From assembly GCA_011763485.2 (NCBI GenBank), contig JAANSK020163335.1:1-25298 (forward strand): 25,298 nt of DNA, in the 5' to 3' direction. The position numbers and the translations under genes are program-made. This DNA comes from Isoetes engelmannii (lineage: Eukaryota; Streptophyta; Lycopodiopsida; Isoetales; Isoetaceae). The notes beneath the pieces were generated by a model. It saw only the letters and a program-made list of their open reading frames with translations. It did not search any database and was not told the origin of the DNA. This document shows, piece by piece, positions 8,147-20,100 of the stretch (position 1 is the stretch's first letter; every line of letters starts with the position of its first letter).

Positions 8147-11100
8147 CTGTCATAAACCGCCAAGCAGTTTAAATACAAGTTCCTAAGCAGAGAAATAAAT
8201 TAACTGACCAGGCACAACAAACCTGGTTAACAACATCCCTATCAGATGGTAATGCAGAATATCGAACTAAAAGGTCGACCAATGCAAGCATCTTGAGATA
8301 GTTGCTGTCTTCAAAATTTGAATATGCTTGGGCATAAAGCTCCGCTGCAATGTAATGATAGAACTGCTATAAAACTTGAGCAATTCTACGTAACTGTGTC
8401 ATTGAGAAAATGTAGCTCAAAGACAATACCTAAATTCTGCAAAAGTTCTTGTTTTGCTTTAGGTGCAACTTTACTTTTTGAATGGGCTGCCGCAAGAGTA
8501 ACTTTCTCATATGTTGCAAATGCAGCCTGGAAATAAACACCTGGCATATTTCCCTGCATGCATTTTCATCACTGAACACATACTAGAAAGGATCATACAA
8601 TACAGAGTCTTTACGGGACCTACCTTTGCCGCATGCACAAGAATAGAAGTCTGTAATGCGCTAATCCCTGCTAAAACTACCTCCTTGCTATTGGTCAGCA
8701 TACTTTCCTCGAAGAATGAAATAAGTGACATCCATCCTAAAATGACCCAATTGGTGTAAATCCGTGGCTACACCATGCAGGCAGTATTTTAGATATTCTG
8801 GATAAGTAATTACCTTCTTTGAATTTGTTAAGAGTCTGAAAATAGAGAAAGAAAGGCCTTAAAATACGACTAATCCCATTGAGGACCAGAACTAATGTCT
8901 CATCCCACTGCTTCTGTTCTGTATTACGGCTACAATTTGACAGAAAGTAGACGAAATTAAGAGATGCATAAAACTACTAAAATAATCAACATCTGTTTTG
9001 GGAGAGACATTACCTATGGTGCACAAGCATATGAACAGGTTTTCCACCTTGAATACCTAGTTGCCTGCCTGTCCATTCATCATTTGATGAAGATGCAGCC
9101 TAAGAAAGTGCACAACTACATTAGTCTGGTATAAAAACATGCATAAATCATTTATCATGAAGTTTCTAATATGTACCAAGTGGCGCACGGTATCAACAAG
9201 AGGAAACACTAGATTCCATAAGCAGTGCTCCCACATTTCCGTTGAGAGCTGGTAGCCATGACTGCTTAAAGATTGAAATAATGTCCTGATTGCAGAATTA
9301 CGCACCTGAAATGAACAACTTATCCTCAGAGACATAGGAATTGTACTTTAACTTCCCTCATATCAGAAGAGTATTATTTTGAGACCAGCATTTTGAAGTC
9401 TACAAGGATGGCTGAACCTCCTAGTTATCTGTGTAATCAATATCAAAAGATTTGAAGTCTACAAGGATGGCTGAACCTCCTAGTTATCTGTGTAATCAAT
9501 ATCAAAAGAAATTCTATTGCGCTGTAAACTGAACCAAAATCTGTGTTTTATTTTCTTGGCCATTGCTAATCTGTTACCCCCTTCGCATCAGGGATGTCCT
9601 TCCTTTTTAAGTGCCCAATACAAATTCCATCCTGAATCTAATGGGACCTCTTAATCTGAGGATGCTCCTTTGTTTTGAGGAAAACTCGCGAACAAATTGA
9701 GCTACACGTTCTGGTAATAGTACTTCCTCAGCTATTGCAGAGTTTGTTAGATCTCTAAAGATGCTCCGATTATGATATATTGGGCGAACGGCAATGATGA
9801 AAACTCAATCATGTTCTACTCACACAATATTTGCACCCTGTCCTTGCAATTGACGTGCTTACTGTGACCAATCCTGCTGTAAGAAGAAAGCTTAAACTGT
9901 TCCAATGAGCACCTGAAATTGTCATATATGGAACTTCTCAATACTAGACGATATTTTTACTTTGAGGTCAGAAGCTAAAGCTATGGAAGTGAAGATGTAT
10001 TGCTTCTCCCTGGTTTTCCACAATACAGTATGAAGAAATACCTGTCTTATGGACGCTTAGAATAGGACTATCATAACAAGTGATATGGGCTGTGTTGAGC
10101 TTTATAAAAATAATGGGGAGCATTATCCCTACAGGTTGCCCCATTATCCCTACACTCTTTGGCCAATAAATATTGATGAGATGCAGATGATATGGTACTC
10201 ATATCCTTGGCCCCAAAGAGCCCTTAACGTCACTTACTAGCACTACAGAAGTTTGTGCAGAAAGAGACCTTAAGGTGAATTTTGGACAAAACAAAGGAGA
10301 GTGTTCAACATGCCATATGCATGCACTTCTTTATAGGTCAGTTATTAGCTGAGGTTATACTGAGCATTAAAAGTTCAATCGTTAGCCTCCATGGCTTATA
10401 GAAGGCTAAGCTTCGATGGCCATGTTAAAGAGCATATTCTAATTTTAAGAGTCTTTTCAGTGCTTTATATGGAGCTGTGATGTGGGAGATGGACAGGAAT
10501 GGTTACAAATAGAGACAGTCCAGATCTATTTCTTGTCAAAGATGACTATGAGCAAAGCATTTCCTCATCAGAGTATTTCGGCAGAATTTGCAGCTATTCC
10601 TTTGAAAGTGGATGCAGCATTCTAACTTGTGTCTACAGATATTCCATCAGCTTGCAAGTTAAAAAAAAACTTCCATGGCTCAATTTCAAGTCTTCGAAAG
10701 GGTTGGCTGAGAAGGGCGTCAAAAAATGCTACCTTGCAAAGCCATCTCTGTGGGCTGCCTCGATGGGATTTCATTTGAAACCAGTTGCCTCTTACCACTA
10801 TATTCTTGGTGCAGCAGATCCCACAGCTTATCCAGCATGATCCAGAACACATATCTATCACAGACATGGTTGACTCCAAAGAAGCTTCCTTTTATGAATA
10901 TTACTTTCTTGAGATTAACGAAGATGGTTTCATCCAGCACCCGATGTAATTAAATCCTCATTTAGCACACAAATTGAGACATATTAAGTTCGTTGCTAGG
11001 ACACGATTATATCTGTAACAATCTCCTTGATAGATATGTACCTTATCCATGCACTCTCTTCAATCCAATAACCTTAGGCACCCTCTCACACCAGCAAATC

Positions 11101-14100
11101 TCAATATTTGATTGGGTATCAACCCCAAATATGCATTTGTGGTGGTTCAAAAGGAAGACTCAGTAATTTCCATCTCATGGAATAACAGCATTATGAATAA
11201 AGCTTTGGACCGCCGGGATTAAGAGACAACTGTAGGGATGGGGCAAAGAGAATGTTATAGCACATAGCAAGAAGCATGAATCAAGCACCTAGGATCCTCT
11301 GTTTAAAATCTGAAGATACTCCATGATCGAGAGAATAGGTGTGTTGGGAGTAATGTAGAATATACCTCGGGCCTTTCATCTGTCCCAAGACCCTGAATAA
11401 CACCAAATACTGCGAGTAGTAGCTTGTTGCAATCCATATCCGACCTCCGGCCAGAAATTGTTGTCAAATGTAACGCTTCAGTTAATGGTGGAACATCTAC
11501 TTTAACAGTGTCAATAACTGGTTCGTCATTTTCACGTAATGATATTTGTCCATCCGTATGGCTTGACCGAGGCCCTGCGGATACATTAATTAAGATCAAC
11601 TTTGCAACAAGTGCCATGTGCATTTAAAGGTACCACATACGTATTCCACATCTTTGAACGTTATCAGAATCGACTCCTCTTGCAAAGAAGTCAGAGGTTG
11701 CCCACAAAAGCCCTATAGCTGTCAAGCTGATATTTATATCAGTCTTTTGAGCACCATATGCTCCAGCAACTTCCACGCACCTGAAAATAAGAGAATACAT
11801 GCAGCATGAGCTTTGCAACACATATCAAAATAATAAAAACACATTAGCTGGCAACATACATGTCTAATGCACTAGAAGGAATAGACAGAAGCCCATCATT
11901 CATAATCACACGTAGGCTCTGTAAAAAAGGTGAAATTGTTAATCTTCATCATGACACAGACTCTGCAGAATAAATAAAAAGGTTAATATCTAGCTTCTTA
12001 CTAATCTCTTACTAAAAATATAAGTAAACCAAGCATCTAGCCAAGACATGTTGAAATTTTACCTGGAATCCCAAGGGTACAAAATCTTTTTCTGATGTAT
12101 TAGCTACGGATCTGCCAAAAAATATGTTAGTAAAAAAGAATTTGCTTGGCAGGAACTCAGCATAAACAGAATTCACAATTTATGAGACCACAAAATCTTG
12201 CCACTGCAAGCATTGGAGCTAATAGTCCAGTTGGAGAGTTATAGGGCCATCATCCTTCTGGTGGAGATGATTCTTCAGCTGTCCAAAAGAATATCCCTCT
12301 TTTCTCTGTTAATAGATTTTAACAAGAGGCGTGTTTTCACCATTATATCCATATCACCAAATTTTATGTTTCTGAAACCTCTTTCTGTTCTGATTCCACA
12401 CTCAGCTGCGCCAACATTCTTAAAACCAAGAATGAACCAGTAATTGCTGCTTTTGTGGCTGTTCTGTGCTTCATGTACAAGAAAGTTCTTGCAGAAGCCC
12501 AACTCAACCACCGCCTTGTCTACCAGAGTACTGGACAGAAATACTATAAGAGGTAACCTCAACCATTGCAGATAATCTACTTTTCAAGATGTAGTATTGT
12601 GCATATCCTTCGTCATGTATGCTTTTAAGGTTTTATAACTTCAGTAGTCATTTCTTCACTTCTTCTGAAATTAAAATTGCAGCTACCAAAAAGACAGCTC
12701 TAATAATATTGAACATATATTTACCTCAACAGATCTAAAATGCTTGGCCAGCTATGCTGAAGCTTTTCCCCATGTCTCTGAATGTAAGTTCGATTCTTAG
12801 TCATCGGGAATTGAGTGCTCATAAGCTTGATAAAAGTGATGCAATTCACCATACCTCTATTACGTGCAATAGAATTCTCAAAGAGCCACCACGAACTTCA
12901 GTATATTGACTCACATTATATAGTGTTTCTAGAGGCAAAATAACTTGACATTCAAAGGCATCAGACTTAAACCATACACCAGATAGGGGGCTAGCTGCAT
13001 GTAAATCATTTTTTGAATCCCCCGCAACAATGGCATCTCGTTTTATTTGTTCGCAATCTAGAACAAGGCATATAGACCGGTCCAATGCATCAAGGGCAAC
13101 ACTCCTGACCTGAGAGCTTTCATGTTCTGCCAACTGAACGAAAGGAAGATGTGAGTGAAATAATGACCCTGAGAAACACAAAATTGAATGACCAACCTCA
13201 ATAAAATGAGCTGTCATTTCGTCCCACAGCAATTCTGACCCTGAGAAAATATATATAACATGCATTAAAACTCCTTGATGCACGTCTTACAGAGCTAGTA
13301 GATTTTGAACTATTGATAGTGAGACAATGCCTAAAAGTTCAAAACAAGATTTCCTTCCCTAAATCTAGGCCTTGGCCATAGTCTCAGAGATTGCTCAGGA
13401 ACCTAAAATCAATTTAAGCTCAGGTGTCTCCGGCAAGTTCCATTGCATCTTCACATCCTATATCAACTAGCAGAATTTTCCAACGAGTACTTCTTATCAG
13501 TGATCAAGTAAGAATGAAGGTAAGTAAAATGAAAGAACGGTGCCAACCCACAAGGTGTCAAATTGCAAGTTTCTAAGAGGGTAAAGAACGCATTAAAACA
13601 AATTAAGTGGCCATTCAAGATGAAAATGAAGACTGATATAAGACCTTCCTTGCCAAGTAGCCTACTTATGATTTGGATCATAGAATAAAGTTCTCCAGGT
13701 TTAATCTTTTATTCCCTACTACACATTTTATCACAGATCCAAGCAGCCTTGATCTGTCATATAACCTAAGGACGGTATTAGGGCAGTTCCATGTCTCCTC
13801 ACATCAGTTAGAGATTAAAGCTTGCCGAGCCAAGGGCATGGCATGAGAGCAAAGAACTCGCCCATTATGCATCTTACACTTTATCTTCTTGTGTCCGGTA
13901 TGCTATGAAATAAGTCATTGTCTTTTCGGAAACCCAATCATATTGCGCATCTCATGAAATTTCCAGACCAGAAATCCAGAAACGTCTTTCTTTATATATA
14001 TACGGATTCACCCAGTTATCAAACTAAAGGAGAATCAGCTACATCAGGCTTAGCGCAAATGCTGCTGACCATTTTGTACCTGGTTTGGCATTAGTAAAAT

Positions 14101-17100
14101 ACAAAATGAAGTCAGTCTTATGCAGTACCTACATAACCCTAACCAACACACCAAAAGGGTGGATCCTTAGTGGGCCCTAACCTACCCAGGCCATACTCCA
14201 AAGGCATCCAGAGAATTCATATTATTCCTCCCCTCAGCATGTAGAAACCACCACGAGAATTAAACCTTGGACTCTTGTATAAAATGACACAAAAGTTATG
14301 CACTAACTCCATAGCGCTATCCTAAATATACATATTAAGATTTATTAAAGTCTGCTGAAGACTGATATAGAAGCAAGTATTGTGCATCCTAGTAACATGT
14401 AACCTAGATACAAAGTAAATGTAAATATTAAGGATTAAAATAACTCGGATGTTTTCTCATTTTGTTCTTTTTTTTTTTAAAGATTGCTTATAGATCTCCT
14501 AAGCTGCCTGCTTAACCCTTTTTAAAACCCTCAGGAGACTCCTTTAGAGCCCATTTGCTCCTGAGAAGGAGGCGGCTCATATTTCTCTTTATGGCTATTC
14601 TCATCACTGCTAAAGAAAGAGCAATGTTATTCCTGCTTTGGCTTGTTGCTTAAGTCGAGCTCTTTGATTAGGCTGAGAAGCAGCAAACCAGGTGCCTGAA
14701 GTTGACAGCGTCTACCAAATTCCAGCTCACTGGAAGGGAGTACAGTGCTGAGCTTGTGATGCCTAAGGAAAATACAGTTATGGAAACTGTACCTAATTAG
14801 TACATTGAGGCAGAAGTCAGTCTTTTTGGAGAAGATATGTCCATTGAAGACAAATTGCCACCAAATATTGTCACGTCAGTATTCAGGAGTGACAACTGAC
14901 TGGTGGTTTTAGGAATTTCACAAATCTTTCTTGGTTGAAACTTCTGTACAATCAAGGGTGCTGATAAATTGCTAGACAACCAGAATACCATCTTGGAGAA
15001 AATTATCCTGCCACCTGAGTGTTGAATGTTTGGGGATGTCTGAAACTTTCTTGAGACCTTTCGAACAAAATGCAATGCAAGCTCAAGGTAGCATTTTTCT
15101 TTGATTTCAAGTCTATAGATGAATTCATAAGCAACTAAGAGTACATTGCAGCAAGAGGCATCTAGAAGAACTTCTGCAAGTCCTTTTGCTAGGGCTGCCC
15201 AAGTTTGTTGTATATTGACTCTGTCTGCCTTACTAGTCTGTGACTCTCTCCAGAAGTTAATTCATCTGCTGCACTGGCTCTGACAATAATGATAATTTAC
15301 AAAGGAAATGCAACGTAGCATTATTTCAGAGGTAAGAGAAACATACGATAGAGATTATTGGAAAGTATTGCAATCATGCGTTCGACTGCAAACAATTTTG
15401 CACCACTTTGTGGAACCTGAATATTTGATGTACCAGCTCCTGTATTCCCAGTTGCGGCCTGGCCAAGACCTGATGGAAGGCCATTTAGTGCACTGTTTGA
15501 CACCTGCCTCAATCCAGCAAGTAACGAATGGACAGCTGATGCACTCATCATTGAGGAACTCTCAAAAAGCTACAAAATCAAAAACCTGTATCAGGCAAAA
15601 CAAAAAATGCCCGTATTAGAAGGCCATAGCAGTACCTGCGAGTCTAACGTAGACAAAATATTGAAATCGCTAGACTGGGTGCTCTGCTCTCGGGCAAGCC
15701 GAGGGACCACAGCTGAAACTTCCTACGCACATATGTATGCCACCATAAGCAACAGCCAGTCATCAAAAGCCTCTCCAAGCATTGCAAGAAGATAACTAAC
15801 CTGGGTGGTTGCATGCGGAGAATGAATTACACGATCAAGCATAGCCAAAGTTTCTAAAATCTGAAACACACAGATACATTTAATCACATATACGTTTGAA
15901 AGTTTCTCTTTTATTGGAAGAGCACATACCGGCAACCATGATGATCCTAGAACACTATCAAGACGATGAGCTATATTGAAAAGTGTCCTCAAAGCCTGAA
16001 AGGAGAGGGGAATCAACTATATTAATCCAACGTTGGAAACATTCTGAGATTAAAATGGTATTAATTGAACTTCATATGCCTTATAGAACAACCAAACAAC
16101 TCTTTTTAGAATATATATGCTTGCAGCTAATGTCTATGATATGGTCCGGTGGTAGTATTAGACATATATAGAGGGTGGAATCCCACTACAACCACAACCA
16201 TCTGTAAATTTAAGTGCTCACATACTATGCTTATGTGTTTTATACAGACAATTTACTATAGCTTTTCATCATGCACAATGAAAATTTCGAAAAGCCCGTG
16301 TCCTGTACAGAAGCACTATTGCATGTTTACCCTCCTATATTTTCGTCCCAAACGTCTTCAGAAAGCCATTTATGCCCATCCAGCCTGTCTGCAGTTACAG
16401 GTCACTCTATGATTCTGCAGTGTATATGCTTCCATCGTTGTAAACCTAGTAGGTTTAATTCACTGTATAATATCATCTACTCATAAATGATGCCCATAGC
16501 TGCTATTCCATCTTCTAGGCCCGGCAATTATTCGATGGTAACAATTATTACAGAAAATAAAGAACCAAACATATTCTAAGCTGACAAAGCCCCAAAGGCA
16601 AAGACATTAAAGCCCTGTCTGTACCTGTACATTCTTTGGCGTCAGAATAACCACTTCTTGAAGTTCTAAAGATTGATCAAAGCGTTTTAACAAGGGAGAA
16701 GGAGGACCTGCATTGCTGACACTAATCTTACAAACTGTCAGTAACCTAAATATCAAATATGATCATGTAAAACAAAAGGTTTACACATTAGAAGAAGAGA
16801 AGGGCTTGATGAAGAATTGATGTATGAAAGGTTTGATGAGGAATTGACGTATGTATTTGGTCTCATAAAACCTAAGAGTATCATTCATAGAAGAACCTAA
16901 GGGTAATCCCTAGACATTAATAAACTCTTTCTTTTTCTCTCTCTCATCAAAGATCTCCCCAAATCTATCATTTGACTTGAAAGAAAAATGCGTTTCACAT
17001 GGGGTGGCCAATGTTTGGTGCAAACATCCAAAAACAGCTGCATTTGGCATTTGGTCAATTTGCTACAGACCACTAAATACTCTAGAACATAAGCTATCAG

Positions 17101-20100
17101 CACCATTTTCACATCAACATTACTTCCCAAAAGGCATCGCAATGGGCTGCCTCTTTGAGATTTGGTTTGGGAAACCTGCCTCCTTTCCAATATTACATGG
17201 CTGCAGTTAATACTGCGGTAAAACTAAGAGCTAAAAAAGAGACTTCAAAAATATATTCATATTCATACATATCAAGGACATGGGTAACACCAAGTGATCT
17301 TCCCACCAAGATGCAATTTTACAAAGATCACTTCCTTGAGATCAGGGAAGATGGTTTCATCGCGCGACCAGGGTATTTGAATATTCACCTAGCACATAAA
17401 GTGAGACATGCTATTGGTCAGCTCAAGATCTCATCTCATCAGCTTGGATTGAGGCTGGACGTGCGAGTAGACCTAAGGTCGAGCGCTCGAAGAGGATCTC
17501 CAAATTGTTTCAATTGAATGCAATTGAGTCTGAAAAACATTTCATCTTTACATGTCCATTATATTATGAAATATGGGACAGGTTCCATTGCCTGTTTCAG
17601 GAACCTACCTCCCTCTCAAAACTCATCAGATATGAGGACCAGAAATGTATAGCTCTTCGCCAAATGACTGTCCATAGAAGAAATTTGTTGAAGGAGCAGG
17701 CCGGGAGGAGAGCCGGACAGGAAAATGTTCCTATACAAAGGCAGATCACTCTCCTTCTCATTGCAGGTGATAATAATAACAAACGGCAGTCAGGTCCTCT
17801 TCCTGGGCCATCGAATCCGATCCCAAGGGGGGTAACCATGAAAGTGTCAAGAAGACGAAAGCAGGCAGCAAAGGAAAAACATAAGCAGTCTTAAAAGAGA
17901 AAACAAGTCTGACATCACTTCATACTTCAAGCCAGTGGCCAGGGAGAAGACAAAAGTGTCCTCATTTCAATGGTTTTCCTTTTTTCATTTCAAACATTCT
18001 AGAAGGCTGCAATGCACCCCTAGCTGTACATGATTGCTCTATAATTGGTCTCATAGACCCAAGTAATCTCTCGTAGACGTTAATATAACCCTCTTTCTTT
18101 TCTTCCCTGATTCAAATAAACCCCTTTCAGCCCAAAGACCTGCTTTGGTTTCCTTCCTTTGAGCTTATGTCAGTTGATGTTTTCCAGGTTCTGCCCTCAT
18201 TATTTGGATTCAATAGCTAAAAAATGTGTTAACTGTATGATTGACGTCCCATTCATTTGGCATTTCTGATCCCATGGTAAACTTGCAAACTCCAGGCATT
18301 TGGGCTAATGCCGAACTCAAACAAGGCAATGCAGCCTGCCTTTTAATTGATATAAAGTGTTCTGATTCAGATTCTCCTAAATTGTAACACTTAGGAACCT
18401 GAACAATGAATCATGGCTCCGGTCACTTGACCTGTCACAATTTCCTACCGATGCAAGAAGACTTCATTCTACAAGATCAAAAGTTTCTTAGAAGTGGTTG
18501 GGAAGAGAACCTGAATAATGAATCATGGCTCCGGTCACTTGACCTGACAGAATATCCTACTGATGCAAGAAAACTTCATTCTACAATGGTTGGGAAGTGG
18601 AAACAGAGTCCAGAATAAAATACGTGAGGACATACTTTGGAGATAGATTGAATTACATTGCTGTAGATTGAAGGGAATTACTAATAAGATTGTAGGACTG
18701 AGTCTCTAAATGCATAAACAACCACTCCATCTTTCCAATCTTTACTTAAAAAATCAAGTTTCCCATGTCCTGATCTGGTAAACTAGTACTCTTTATTTTT
18801 GCCAACCCATATGAGTGAATCAAAGAATAATAGCTACCTGAAATCATTTGACTGTATAAGCGTGAATTTACACAATGAAGCAAGAAAGGCATCACGTGGA
18901 TCAAGTATTTGAAGTACACCACAAGCCTACAAATTTAAACGCAATCAGCGAGGCAAAGAAAGGAGACAACGCCATGGACAAGACTCTAAAAACATCGCAT
19001 CCACCTGGGTAAATGCCTGATAACCCTTTAAGATCTCCAAGACTATTGCTTCACCTTGGCACCTGTAAAAAGCCACATATATCTCCAAATATAGTCAGCC
19101 TACCATGTTCTGTTCTTTCCAGCTTTAGCCAATAGGTTTCCAATGACTGTTGCTGGGATGACGAACATGTAATAGAAAATAAATCACCTTGAGAGCATTA
19201 GAGAGAGGGCCTCCAACAGGGTACGCCAAACTGAGTTAACCATTGAGACACAGATTTTTGAAAGTTCGCCCATCTGCCGCATCCCTGATGAAGAAGATGA
19301 AGTTTCACATCTAGGGGATGAGACCTGAATGCAATGTGTTAGACAAAAGAACAGAACGGCAAGATCCCCATCATGTTGTTAGGGGGACGAAGTCAGAAAT
19401 ACCTCCCCGGCTTCTACTGCCTCGTCAGTCAAAGTCGCCACTGTGAAGACAACCCCCAAAAGCCCCTCAACTGCCAAGGTTATTGCATGAGCTTCACTTG
19501 CCACAACAACAGATGCACCAGTAGCATCGTATTCCATTGCCCATTCGATGCCTGCTGATGAGCAGAAGTTAAGTAAAGATATATGTGAATGACAGAAAAG
19601 ACTTTATACCCTCTCCCCTATATATATATATTCATCCTTATTTTGAATCGGTTTGTTAGATACATGATTAAAATATTCACTTCAATTTTTTCAAACTATG
19701 ATCTAGTATCAGTAATCAAGTCCCTTCCAAAAAATCTATCTCGTAGCTAGATAGGCAGTCGAGCTTTCAATCTTCCTAAGAAAGACTATATAAACAACAC
19801 AAACAAGAATAACAAGTTCTGTCCACAATTGTGCTTATAGACGAAGGCATTGCACGATAAATTTAATCACCCTTTGCTTTGCTGTTAAACATTCCAGCAA
19901 CAGCAACAAGGCTTTCTTCATTTGCATCAGGGACCTGAGAACAGAAATAGTCCGCAGTTAATGTAAATGCTGGTGAAACTAGAACACTGTTTGACCATAC
20001 ACTTACCTGCACGGATGTAACAACCCGTGCCAATGCCCTCACCAGACTAGATACAATATTAGTATTCTCTGGTGACCTACATCAGGGGGGTGGCAGATCA

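Larger units (their letters stand above)
9306..11365 (-). other. Intron 30 (2,060 nt)
   Basis: Long intron between exons 30 and 31. It contains an exact 59-nt tandem duplication (9392-9509) and a diverged LINE segment (about 10725-10990). The stretch 9510-10720 gave no recognisable feature. Confidence 0.75.
16746..18837 (-). other. Intron 18 (2,092 nt) with LINE tail and tandem repeat
   Basis: One of three unusually long introns in a gene where most are 63-125 nt. It contains, in the + direction, a degenerate 28-nt duplication (about 16802-16856), a LINE ORF2 3' segment (about 17120-17894) and a 112-nt tandem duplication (18396-18600). The remainder, 17895-18395, shows nothing recognisable. 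Confidence 0.8.
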
